NCBI RefSeq assembly: GCF_004123805.1
Contig: NZ_RWJX01000022.1
Location: 1-59,859, forward strand
Source: Cellulomonas endophytica
GTDB taxonomy: Bacteria > Actinomycetota > Actinomycetes > Actinomycetales > Cellulomonadaceae
Length of the DNA: 59,859 nucleotides
Direction of reading: 5' to 3'
A model generated the notes under the pieces. That model was not told the DNA's origin. It did no database searches and saw nothing but the letters and a program-made list of their open reading frames with translations. Shown piece by piece: positions 15,627-23,535 of the stretch. The translations under genes were made by a program, and so were the position numbers. Every line of letters begins with the position of its first letter. The first letter of the stretch is position 1.

Positions 15627-18149
15627 TCACCACGAGTCCACGATGTGAGGGATGACGACTGCTGGTCTGGCGGCCTCGGTGCGGCCGAGGGCGAGGCGGC
15701 TGTCGAGGAGGATCTCGAGGGGGGCGTCGTCCTCGACCCATCGGGTCACCTGCACGTCGGCGACTGTGCCGGCCTCGAGTTGCCGGACGCGGTTGAAGGC
15801 GAAGACCTCTACGCGTTGGGGGCGCCAGTCCGAGGCGAGCCACCCGCCGAGTGCGGTGGCGATCTCGTTGCGTGACGTCTGGGTGCCGGTCCCGTAGAGG
15901 GAGGCGAACTCGTCTCGGATGCGGCGGCGGCGGGCGTGGCTCTCCTGGTCGCTCTCCCACATCTGCAGCGCGATGATCAGTCCCGAGCCTCGTGGGATGC
16001 GGATGGTTTGGCGGTCAATGATGGGGTAGGACCCGTCACCGTCGGGGCCGCCGTCTGTGGCGACGGAAAACGGCCCGAACATCCACGTGATGCGGGGGTC
16101 CTGGGTCCCGTCGGGGGCGGCGCGGGTGCCGGGTGCGTCGACGACGCCGACGACGAATGGTTCGTCCGAGGCTGACCATTCCGGGCTGAGTGAGCGGCAG
16201 TGCAGCCGGTACAGGTGCACGGTGACTTCGAGGTCGCCGCCGGGAAGGGCGGTGACGGCGAGGCGTCCGTCGAGGGCGAAGCGACCTTCTTGGAACTGGG
16301 TCCCGTCGAAGGTCCACGTGGCTACCCATGGTGGTGTCTCACGCGCCGGTGCTTGAGCCATCGCGGATAGCTGCTTCCAGTTCCAGCTCTTGGTGTCCTG
16401 TCCGATGGGGTTGGCGTCGGCGCCGTACAGCGAGCGGATGAGGTCGATCACCTGGCTGACGATGGCGCCGATAGCCGTGACCATGCCTTCAAGGAGTGCG
16501 CCGATGACGTCGAGGACGTTGGTCGACTCCACTGCCAGGGTCAGGTGCTCCGGCCGCCGGTCGAACGGGCCGATGACGTAGGCGGTGCGGGCGCCAGCGG
16601 CGAAGTCGTTGTACTCGGTGATGATGTTCTCCAGCCCCGAGGCGGGCTGTCCGGGTTCGGTTCGGTGGTCCAGCAGCACCTTGGCCTCCTGTGCCCCGTC
16701 GACCCAGGCCCACACCTGAGCGTCGGTACCTGCCAGCGAGACGTCTGCTGTGGTGATCTGCAGTCGCAGGTACCAGGTGCCGGACTGGTCGTAGCTGCCG
16801 GCCGGGTCCGGGCCGGCGGTCAGGAAGCGGAACACCTGCAGGTGGGGCGCCTCGTACTCGTGCTCCTCGGAGGCCGCTCCTCCGGCCAGGGCTGCGATCA
16901 CGTCACCGGCGGTGCTGGTCCAGGCCGGTGGAGTGAAGAGCTCACCGCGGGGTTGGGTACGCACGCGGTGCCAGAAGTCGGCGGGGTGCCCGTGCTCTGC
17001 TGCCAGCGAGTCAAGCGTCGGCGCGAGCTTGTTGAGCTCCTCGAGCCACTGCTGCGAGTGCCGGACGGCGAGGCGCCGCGCCAGGTCGAAGGCCTCGTCG
17101 CCAGTGGTGCGGGTATGAATTCCTCGTTCGCGGACCCCGTAGGCGGCCTGCCAGCGGGAGTCGAGGTTGATGCCGGGCAGGTAGTACCCCACGGACGGCG
17201 GCACGGGACTGTCCCACGTGACGCCGGGGTTGCGGCCCTCCTGGCGGCAGATGTCCCATCGGCGGGTCATCGTGGAGTTGGCCAACGGTGTCGGCAGGGC
17301 TGTGAGCAGGTCGAACAGCCAGTCCGGCAGCAGGTCGTAGACCAGGCAGTCGAAGCCGATGCTGCCGTGCTCCTTCTGCCCCAGGTGCGGCTGCGACTCG
17401 TAGGAGCCGGTGAACAGGTCCAGTGGCGCGGCAGCCAGGCGGCGGTGCAGCGCGCGCCTGCGGCGGTTGACGGAGCCGAGGTCCCACTGGCTGGTCGAAG
17501 GCTCGGCGCCCAGGACGAACGCGTGCAGGTCTACCCACGTGGCCGGCTTGTCGTTCTTCGGTGTCTGGAGGGCTGATGTCGGCAGCGCGTTGATCAGGGT
17601 GCTGGTGCGATCGGAGTCATCGAGCCAGGTGGAGTGGGAGTAGAAGTCCTGGATGGCGTGCAGTCCGGCGCCGACGGCTAGGCGCGCTGACTCCACCCGG
17701 TCCCTTTCGGCGGCCCAGACCAGGGCTGCGACCGTTCCGGCGAGCACGCGCTGGAACACCTCGCGCACGCGCCACGTGGCGTGCAGGTCATCGAAGTGGA
17801 GCCGGAGCAACGCCGGTCGGGCCATGACGGCGGAGAAGAATCGGTCCTGGCCCCCTGCCGCCCACCAGAACGGGTGGTACAGGTAGGAGTCAAGGAAGTC
17901 GGCGTACCACGCCAGTCCCGCCGCCGCGGAGCTCTCGGCCGGGCGGGGCGAGCGACCTCCGACGTCCCAGCCGGTGGCCTTGGCGGCTTCGAGGGTGATC
18001 AGCTGGTGGTACCAGCCGTGGGCGGTTGCGGGGTCCGCGTCGGGTGGTGAGTCACCGCCGCGGACCGGATCCTCGGAGCCGAAACGCGGCATCAACGCGT
18101 TGGCCACTGCGAGTGCTGCGACGGTCGAGACAGCCAGTGCACGTGACAT
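15627..18149 (-). CDS. Het-C/zinc phospholipase C-fold protein with PLAT-like domain
   Basis: The product is 840 aa. An N-terminal hydrophobic stretch (ALAVSTVAALAVANAL) suggests a signal or anchor. Near residues 160-175 lies GLHAIQDFYSHSTW, the H-x3-D-x3-H motif of the fungal Het-C and VWA7 group, related to the S1/P1 nuclease and zinc phospholipase C fold. EHGSIGFD (near 270) and RHSQQWLEEL may supply further ligands. Residues about 452-540 (YLRLQITTADVSLAGTDAQVW) match the PLAT/LH2 pattern, a beta sandwich that binds lipid or protein. A hydrophobic helix follows near 545-575, then a beta-rich C-terminus with ASDEPFVVGVV. The order of catalytic domain then PLAT recalls Clostridium alpha-toxin. 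Start: the second ATG of ATGATG, 5 nt after GGAG. Lower GC points to transfer. Confidence 0.65.
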   Translation of the reverse strand: MSRALAVSTVAALAVANALMPRFGSEDPVRGGDSPPDADPATAHGWYHQLITLEAAKATGWDVGGRSPRPAESSAAAGLAWYADFLDSYLYHPFWWAAGGQDRFFSAVMARPALLRLHFDDLHATWRVREVFQRVLAGTVAALVWAAERDRVESARLAVGAGLHAIQDFYSHSTWLDDSDRTSTLINALPTSALQTPKNDKPATWVDLHAFVLGAEPSTSQWDLGSVNRRRRALHRRLAAAPLDLFTGSYESQPHLGQKEHGSIGFDCLVYDLLPDWLFDLLTALPTPLANSTMTRRWDICRQEGRNPGVTWDSPVPPSVGYYLPGINLDSRWQAAYGVRERGIHTRTTGDEAFDLARRLAVRHSQQWLEELNKLAPTLDSLAAEHGHPADFWHRVRTQPRGELFTPPAWTSTAGDVIAALAGGAASEEHEYEAPHLQVFRFLTAGPDPAGSYDQSGTWYLRLQITTADVSLAGTDAQVWAWVDGAQEAKVLLDHRTEPGQPASGLENIITEYNDFAAGARTAYVIGPFDRRPEHLTLAVESTNVLDVIGALLEGMVTAIGAIVSQVIDLIRSLYGADANPIGQDTKSWNWKQLSAMAQAPARETPPWVATWTFDGTQFQEGRFALDGRLAVTALPGGDLEVTVHLYRLHCRSLSPEWSASDEPFVVGVVDAPGTRAAPDGTQDPRITWMFGPFSVATDGGPDGDGSYPIIDRQTIRIPRGSGLIIALQMWESDQESHARRRRIRDEFASLYGTGTQTSRNEIATALGGWLASDWRPQRVEVFAFNRVRQLEAGTVADVQVTRWVEDDAPLEILLDSRLALGRTEAARPAVVIPHIVDSW

Positions 18150-18343
18150 CATGTCTCCAGCCCCCGCGTGGGACGCCAGCACCACGACCGGGTGGCGGCG
18201 GCCACGTCCGAGGTGCGCAGACCGCGATGACAGGATCGCGCCTCCGCACGGCGGCCTGCAACGCATATTCGTCCGGGACTGCTGCAGGTTCGGTTGACAC
18301 CTGACCTGTGGGGACGTGTGTCCCCGCTGGAAGGATGTGTCCC

Positions 18344-18601
18344 GTGCCCGCACCCCACCCCCAGGAGTTCCGCGACGACGCGGTCGCCCTCGCCCGCAAG
18401 GGCGAGGCCCCGATCTCGAAGATCGCCAAGGACCTCGGCATCTCCGAGTCGTGCCTGCGCAACTGGATGAAGGCCGCCGACGTCGAGGCCGGCACCCGGC
18501 AGGGCGTCACCGCCAAGGAGTCCGAGCAGCTGCGTGAGCTGCGCAAGCGCAACAGGTTGCTGGAGCAGGAGAACGAGATCCTGCGCCGGGCGGCGGCGTA
18601 A
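18344..18601 (+). CDS. IS3-family transposase OrfA (helix-turn-helix)
   Basis: This 85-residue DNA-binding OrfA has EFRDDAVALARKGEAPISKIAKDLGISESCLRNWMK as a helix-turn-helix and a leucine-rich coiled coil (LRELRKRNRLLEQENEILRRAAA). GTG 18344 follows GGAAGG by about 9 nt; an ATG nine nt earlier is the alternative. The frame stops at TAA 18599-18601, but reading on gives LAKEISPQ and TGA at 18626-18628. Family members usually read Tyr at the position of this TAA, so it may be a single-base nonsense change that trims the last nine residues. Confidence 0.8.
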   Translation: MPAPHPQEFRDDAVALARKGEAPISKIAKDLGISESCLRNWMKAADVEAGTRQGVTAKESEQLRELRKRNRLLEQENEILRRAAA

Positions 18602-18624
18602 CTCGCCAAGGAGATCTCCCCACA

Positions 18625-18853
18625 ATGATGTACCCGCTGGTCCGTGACCTCGCCGGCGCCGGGATCCCCGTCGCGGTGACCCGCCGAGTGCTGAAGTTCT
18701 CCACGCAGGGCTACTACGCCCGGTGCGCCAAGCCGATCAGCGACCGGGACCTGGCCGACGCGTACCTGACCGACGCTGCGATCGACGCGCACAGGGACGA
18801 CCCGGAGTTCGGGTACCGGCTCGTGGCCGACGAGCTGGGCGTGTCGGAACTAT
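18625..18853 (+). pseudogene. IS3-family transposase OrfB, 3' truncated
   Basis: The start MMYPLVRDLAGAGIPVAVTRRVL and HRDDPEFGYRLVADELG are the N-terminal, pre-catalytic part of IS3 OrfB. The frame enters IS256 sequence at 18854, so the whole DDE integrase core is lost. Its ATG (18625) would overlap the ancestral OrfA stop in ATGA, the usual coupling for this group. Confidence 0.85.
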
Positions 18854-20248
18854 TGTGTAAGTGCGTGACCTCGACGCTGGACCGTGGAGACGGTCCGGGG
18901 AGGACACCTGATGAGCGATGTGACCGAGACTGCACGGACAGGACGGCGTGGTCGCGAGCCCAGCGAGCCGTCGGCTGGAACCGGGGTCGTGGATGCGGTG
19001 CTGGCCGAGGAGTTGGTGGCCCGGGCCCGGGAGCAGGGTGTCGAGCTGCTCGGGGAGAACGGGCTGTTGCGGCAGATGACGAAGGCGATCCTCGAGCGAG
19101 GGCTGGCCGAGGAGCTGACCGAGCACCTGGGCTATGAGCCCCACGAGCGGGCCGGGGCCGGCAACGCCCGCAACGGCACGACGTCGAAGAGGGTCCACTC
19201 CGAGGCCGGGACGATCGACCTGGACGTCCCGCGGGACCGGGCGGGCACGTTCGAGCCCAGGCTCGTGCGCAAGGGTCAGCGGCGCCTGGACGGCATCGAC
19301 AAGATCGTGATCGGCCTCTACGCGCGCGGCATGACCGTGCGCGACATCCGCGCCCACCTCGCGGAGATCTACGACGTCGAGGTCTCCCCGGACTTGATCT
19401 CCACGATCACCGACGCGGTCCTGGACGAGGTCCGCGAGTGGCAGGCACGCCCGCTCGACCGGGTCTACCCGGTGATCTTCCTCGACGCGATCATCTGCAA
19501 GGTCCGCACCGAGGGCACCGTGCGCAACAAGGCCGCTCACCTGGCCGTCGGCGTCGACGTCGAGGGTCGCAAAGAGGTCCTGGGCATCTGGGTCGAGCAC
19601 ACCGAGGGCGCGAAGTTCTGGCTGCGGGTGATGAACGACCTCAAGGCCCGCGGCGTCGAGGACGTCCTGATCGTGGTCTGCGACGGCCTCGTCGGTCTGC
19701 CTGCCGCGATCACGGCGGTCTGGCCCGAGGCGATCGTGCAGACCTGCGTGGTCCACCTCGTCCGGGCCTCAATGCGCTGGGTCAACTACAAGGACCGCAA
19801 GAAGGTCGCCGCCCAGCTCCGCTCGATCTACGCCGCCCCCACCGAGCAGGCCGCCCGCGACGCCCTGGACGCCTGGACCGACTCCGACATCGGACGTCAG
19901 TACCCCGCGATCAAACGCCAGTGGGAAGCGGCCTGGGAGCACGTCATCCCGTTCTTCGAGTTCCCGCCCGAGGTTCGCAAGGTCATCTACACGACCAACA
20001 TGATCGAGTCGATCAACTACCAGCTGCGCAAGATCACCAAGACCCGCGGACACTTCCCGACCGACGATGCCCTGATCAAGCTGCTCTACCTGGGCTGCCG
20101 GGAGATCGGTGTCGACCACACCCGCCAGACAGCCGGCCGCTCCCTGGCTACCGGCTCCTGGCGAGCCGCCCTGAACCAGTTCGACCTGATGTTCCCCGGC
20201 CGCCTGGACCGGGCCTGACACCATGAACACCAGTCACGCACTTACACA
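18854..20248 (+). mobile_element. Complete IS256-family insertion sequence, about 1395 bp
   Basis: Perfect 16-bp terminal inverted repeats TGTGTAAGTGCGTGAC occupy 18854-18869 and, inverted, 20233-20248. The interior is one intact transposase gene. IS256 elements normally leave 8-9 bp target duplications. The flanks here (GGAACTAT to the left, GAACGACG to the right) do not match and belong to different genes, so one side has been rearranged after insertion. Confidence 0.88.
18911..20218 (+). CDS. IS256-family DDE transposase
   Basis: This 435-aa mutator-type transposase has the expected order: N-terminal region with GLLRQMTKAILERGLAEELTEHLGYEPHE, then RNGTTSKRV, first Asp in VIFLDAI (near residue 196), second Asp in VVCDGLVGLP (near 257), the CVVHLVR segment, and the catalytic Glu in TTNMIESINYQLRK (near 366). 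Length is normal and the frame is intact, so the protein is probably active. ATG 18911 is taken as the start (MSDVTETARTG); an ATG 27 nt upstream is also in frame. Confidence 0.93.
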   Translation: MSDVTETARTGRRGREPSEPSAGTGVVDAVLAEELVARAREQGVELLGENGLLRQMTKAILERGLAEELTEHLGYEPHERAGAGNARNGTTSKRVHSEAGTIDLDVPRDRAGTFEPRLVRKGQRRLDGIDKIVIGLYARGMTVRDIRAHLAEIYDVEVSPDLISTITDAVLDEVREWQARPLDRVYPVIFLDAIICKVRTEGTVRNKAAHLAVGVDVEGRKEVLGIWVEHTEGAKFWLRVMNDLKARGVEDVLIVVCDGLVGLPAAITAVWPEAIVQTCVVHLVRASMRWVNYKDRKKVAAQLRSIYAAPTEQAARDALDAWTDSDIGRQYPAIKRQWEAAWEHVIPFFEFPPEVRKVIYTTNMIESINYQLRKITKTRGHFPTDDALIKLLYLGCREIGVDHTRQTAGRSLATGSWRAALNQFDLMFPGRLDRA

Positions 20249-21231
20249 GAACGACGGACAGGCCCCGCCCGGAGGAAGGCGCGGACCTCGTGCAGCCGCG
20301 CCCACGCCGTCACGCTCTGCTGCCCGGACGGGGACGCCAACCACTGCCGCACGACCGCCGAGGCCCGGTCCCGCACCTGCGCCGGCACGGCCAGGTGACC
20401 GACCGGCATCAGACCGTCGGTCACGTCGCGGGCGACGGAGGGCATGTCCGCCAACGCCTGCCCCTGGGACAGCTGCTTCCTGACCTCGACCTCGTCCACC
20501 CGCGTCACCGCCGCCACCACCGCCGTGGTCGACCCCTGACCCGGACGACGCGGCGAGGGGGTGTCCCGGTGCGCCAGCAGCACCCGCGAGGCCGGACCCA
20601 CCAGGGCGGCCCGCACCCGCTCCACCCCGGCCAACAACGACGTCCGCTGCACCCCCGACCAGCTCTCCGGCGTGCGCACCACCGCGTCCAGCCGCCCCAG
20701 GGCGGCCAACGCCTCCTGCACGCACGCCGACGCCGCCGCGACCTCCCCGCCGACGGTGTCAACAGCAGCGGCAGCGGCAGCAGCGGCAGCGGCAGCAGCG
20801 GCAGCGGCAGCAGCAGGAGCGGCAGCAGCAGGAGCGGCAGCAGCAGGAGCGGCAGCAGCAGGAGCGGCAGCAGCAGGAGCGGTCGCGGCGGGAGCGGTCG
20901 CGGCGGGAGCAGCCGCAGGAGCGACCGCAGAAGCAGCCGCGGGATCGGCATCGCCAGAGTGAGGCTCGATCGACGACGGGCCCGTTGACGAGAACGGCGC
21001 TACCGCATTCTCCGCGGTGACGGAACAGATGCTCTCGTAGCCTGCCGCGGCAGCGTTCTCGCCAGCAGGATTCTCCGTGTCGCGAGCTTCTTCAAGCGCC
21101 TCCGCTGTGCCAGCGGAGGCGGTGCTTCTCGTCGAAAACGAGCTCTGAGCGGGGTGGGCGGACGGGGCGTCGGGCAGCGGCGACGTCTCCTCCGCCGCTG
21201 CTGCCACCCCGTCCGCCTCGAAAATGTGCAC
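20245..21231 (-). pseudogene. N-terminal part of the disrupted DUF222 gene, with a poly-Ala repeat
   Basis: From GTG 21231 the frame reads VHIFEADGVAAAAEE, then a low-complexity Ala/Pro region, then the early DUF222 sequence: SGVQRTSLLAGVERVRAALVG, VDEVEVRKQLSQGQALADMPSVARDVTDG and LAVPAQVRDRASAVVRQWL. It runs into the IS256 terminal repeat, whose TAA ends the frame (20242-20244). It lacks the second half of DUF222 and the HNH core, which resumes at 14781-15338. A different start further upstream is possible, but homologues usually begin close to such an acidic FEADG stretch. Confidence 0.7.
20771..20905. repeat. Nine 15-bp tandem units in the DUF222 fragment
   Basis: Three units GCAGCGGCAGCAGC(G/A), four units GGAGCGGCAGCAGCA and two units GGAGCGGTCGCGGCG follow each other without a gap. 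On the minus strand they encode Ala/Pro-rich pentapeptides. The 15-bp period keeps the frame. Confidence 0.9.
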
Positions 21232-21589
21232 GATTCTAGGGCCGAAAGGGTCGCCGCGGGAATGCGTGTCGGATATCCCCAACCGATCGGGTGATGCCGG
21301 TGGGAATGGGTAGGAATAGCAGGGCTGGGGGCGGCTGGCGACCACCAACAATGCTCGAACCGCACCGGCTGAGGGCGGCTCGACGGCGGGGCGAAGCGGT
21401 GGACGTCCGTCCCCGGAGGCAGGCCGTCGTCGACGAGGCCCGCGATGGTGCCGGTCGGCGGCGTCCGCACGGGCGCACCCGTCACGGGCGGGGCGGTCGC
21501 CGCGGCGCTGGCCCTCGGCACGCCCGGGTCCGGCCCGGCGTAGGTGCTCGACCCGCAGGTCCCCGTGCGGGCGGGCGCCACGACAGCAG

Positions 21590-21720
21590 CGTCACGGACC
21601 TCGTGCCGGTCGTCGCGGCGACCGTCGGCGTCCCGCTCCTCGACGAGCGGCTCGAACCGCACCAGCCGACGGGCGCCGTCGTGCTGGCCGCCGCTCTCCC
21701 CAGGGCGCGGGACCGCGGCC
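21590..21720 (+). pseudogene. Possible remnant of an EamA-type transporter C-terminus
   Basis: In the plus frame the peptide SSVTDLVPVVAATVGVPLLDERLEPHQPTGAVVLAAAL looks like the last helices of EamA/DMT transporters (T-P-V-x-A-x-x-G-x-x-x-L-x-E-x-L-x-P-x-Q-x-x-G-A). Nothing before it continues the family and no start serves it. It could be a decayed gene end or chance. Confidence 0.3.
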
Positions 21721-21739
21721 CGGCCGCAGCCCCCTCCCG

Positions 21740-21958
21740 TCAGGGGTTGAGGAAGCTCGCCGGGTCGCTGTCGGTGCCCTCCTCGGGGAAGGACCGGGCC
21801 ACCTCGTCGGCGTCGTCGCGCTCGCCGGCGACCTCGTCGACCCCGGGCTCCTCGAGGGCGCTCGGCGCGCTCAGCGGCGTGCCGTCCGGCCCGAGGTCCG
21901 CCTCCACGTCCGCCCCCGTCACGCTCGCGTCGGGCAGCGGGATGTCGCTCTGGCTCAC
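21740..21958 (-). CDS. Small conserved hypothetical protein
   Basis: This is a 72-residue acidic protein, VSQSDIPLPDASVTGADVEADLG through DEVARSFPEEGTDSDPASFLNP. It has no recognised domain and no membrane segment. I chose GTG 21958 because GGAGAG lies 9 nt upstream; GTG 21967 is in frame but abuts that ribosome-binding site. It lies downstream of rnpB on the same strand. I cannot give a function. Confidence 0.6.
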   Translation of the reverse strand: MSQSDIPLPDASVTGADVEADLGPDGTPLSAPSALEEPGVDEVAGERDDADEVARSFPEEGTDSDPASFLNP

Positions 21959-22137
21959 GGTCGTCACCTCTCCGGCCGTCGATCCCGACGGCCGACTCCG
22001 ACGCTAGGCCGCCCGCGCGAGGACCGCCTCCGGACCGCCCGCACAACCCTCCTCGGCGCGACCGGGCACCGAGCACCTCGGGAGTGAGGCCGGTCGTCAC
22101 GGGCGCGCGACCGTCCCACCCGCCGGGGCGGGTGGGA

Positions 22138-22538
22138 CGGATGAGCCGGTCGATACGCCGGGTTCTGTCCCGGCCCCCGGTCTCCCGGGCGCCGGTGGCG
22201 ACCATCCATCTACGACGTGCGTCGCCGCACGCCTCCAGCGGCCTACCCGGGAGCTCGGGCGGGCAGCCCTCGGACGCTCCCTGTCTGGCCTTGCTCCGGG
22301 TGGGGTTTGCCGAGCCGCACCGGTCACCCGGTGCGCTGGTGGTCTCTTGCACCACCGTTTCACCCTTACCGGCCGGACCCGGCGGACCGGGACCGGCAGG
22401 CGGTCTGTTCTCTGTGGCACTGTCCCGCGGGTCACCCCGGGTGGGCGTTACCCACCACCCTGCCCTGCGGAGCCCGGACGTTCCTCGGCGGACCGGTGCG
22501 AGCACCGGGCCGACGCGGCCGCCTGACCGACTCATCCG
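22138..22538 (-). ncRNA. rnpB: RNase P RNA, bacterial type A
   Basis: The catalytic RNA that trims tRNA 5' ends. On the minus strand the 5' end GGATGAGTCGGTC pairs with the 3' GACCGGCTCATCC, forming helix P1. The conserved GAGGAACGTCCGGGCTCC and the CAGGGTGGTGGGTAACGCCC region follow, then ACAGAGAACAGACCGCC, GGTAAGGGTGAAACGGTGG, the GGCAAACCCCACC loop and the final AGATGGATGGTCGCC-type region with ACAGAACCCGGCGTA. About 400 nt is normal for an actinobacterial type A RNA. Ends are set by P1 and may be off by a few bases. Confidence 0.95.
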
Positions 22539-22580
22539 CGGCCCCAGGGTACCGCGGCGCGGACGCCCCGCCGCGCCGGG

Positions 22581-22586
22581 TACGGT
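22581..22586 (+). promoter_or_regulatory. -10 hexamer TACGGT, leaderless start of yaaA
   Basis: TACGGT is 7 nt upstream of GTG 22594, with only CCCGCCC between. Confidence 0.55.
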
Positions 22587-22593
22587 CCCGCCC

Positions 22594-23439
22594 GTGCTCC
22601 TCGTCCTGCCGCCCTCCGAGGGCAAGCGTCGCCCGGCGGCGTCCGGCGCGCCGCTCGACCTCGACGCCCTGCACGCGCCGGTCCTCACCCCGGACCGCGC
22701 CGCGGTCCTGGAGGCGCTCGTCGCGACGAGCGCCCGCCCCGACGCGCTCGCCCTGCTGGGTGCCGGGGCCTCGCTCGCCGACGAGGTCGCCGCCAACACG
22801 GGCCTCGCGACCGCCCCCACCGCCCCCGCCCGGCGCGTCTACAGCGGCGTGCTGTACGCGGCCGCCGGCCTGGACGGTCTCACCGGTGCGGCGAGGACCC
22901 GGGCCGGGGCGCAGGTCCGCACCGTCTCGGCGCTGTTCGGCGCCCTCACCCCCGAGGACCGCGTGCCGGCGTACCGGCTCTCCATGGGAACAGGCCTGCC
23001 CGGGCTCGGCGCGCTCGGCCCCTGGTGGCGGCCCCGGCTCTCCCCCGTGCTCGACGCCGCCGCCCTCGACCCCGGTGCGGGCGCAGGGCTCGTCGTCGAC
23101 GCCCGGTCGGCCGCCTACCTCGCGGCGTGGCACCCGCCCGCCGCCGCGACGTGGGTGGCGGTGCGCGTGGAGCAGGACGTCGACGGCACCCGTTCCGTGG
23201 TGTCGCACCACGCGAAGCACGCGCGCGGGGTCCTCGTGCGGCACCTGCTCGTGCGCCGGGGCCGGGCGCCGCAGGACGCCGACGAGCTCGCGCACGCCGC
23301 CACGGGGCTCGTCGCGACCGGCGCCGTCCTGGCCGTCGAGCTGGGCCCGCCGGTCCGACGCGGCGCGCGCACGCTCACGCTCGTCGTGCCGCCGGTCGGG
23401 GCCGCGACCCGCGCCGCAGCGCTCCCCGACCCGGCCTGA
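22594..23439 (+). CDS. yaaA: YaaA/DUF328 family protein
   Basis: The protein is 281 aa and starts with the hallmark LVLPPSEGKRR. YSGVLYAAAGLDGL corresponds to the family's SGLYG region, and SHHAKHARGVLVRHLL is the conserved basic motif. E. coli YaaA lowers free iron during peroxide stress and protects DNA. Whether the actinobacterial protein does the same is inference. GTG 22594 is the start, since the motif begins at residue 2. It is divergent from rnpB and convergent with the next gene. Confidence 0.88.
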   Translation: MLLVLPPSEGKRRPAASGAPLDLDALHAPVLTPDRAAVLEALVATSARPDALALLGAGASLADEVAANTGLATAPTAPARRVYSGVLYAAAGLDGLTGAARTRAGAQVRTVSALFGALTPEDRVPAYRLSMGTGLPGLGALGPWWRPRLSPVLDAAALDPGAGAGLVVDARSAAYLAAWHPPAAATWVAVRVEQDVDGTRSVVSHHAKHARGVLVRHLLVRRGRAPQDADELAHAATGLVATGAVLAVELGPPVRRGARTLTLVVPPVGAATRAAALPDPA

Positions 23440-23535
23440 CCACGCCGTCCGGCCCGGTGGGCGCCACCCCACGGGTAGCGCCGGGCAGGTCGGCGGTGAC
23501 CCACCGCGGGCCGCGCCCGCCCGCCGGGGCCGGCG

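Larger units (their letters stand above)
18295..18853 (+). mobile_element. Truncated IS3-family element
   Basis: This segment holds an OrfA gene and the first about 76 codons of OrfB. The left end is probably near TGACACCTGACCTG at 18295. The right end is missing: sequence changes abruptly at the IS256 terminal repeat at 18854. The element cannot transpose by itself. Confidence 0.75.
15345..20248. mobile_element. Accessory insertion splitting a DUF222-HNH gene
   Basis: This 4.9-kb stretch lies between the two halves of a DUF222-HNH gene. It carries the Het-C/PLAT gene, a truncated IS3-type element and an intact IS256-type element. Composition differs from the rest: 17581-17640 counts 65 percent GC, whereas an ordinary stretch such as 35161-35220 counts 78 percent. 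The left edge is uncertain because 15339-15626 has no recognisable coding content. The right edge is the IS256 terminal repeat. About 200 or more DUF222 residues are missing between the halves, so DNA was lost as well as gained. Confidence 0.6.

Noticed and set aside
18052..18792. A minus-strand frame of 246 codons over the IS3 fragment
   Set aside because: It is antisense to OrfA/OrfB and the start of the Het-C-like gene, and shows no family motif.
20771..20905. CRISPR-like direct repeats
   Set aside because: The units are 15 bp, adjacent and without spacers, so they are a tandem repeat in a reading frame.
22084..22593. A longer YaaA reading frame beginning inside rnpB
   Set aside because: The sequence is the RNase P RNA gene. 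The YaaA motif LVLPPSEGK starts at GTG 22594.
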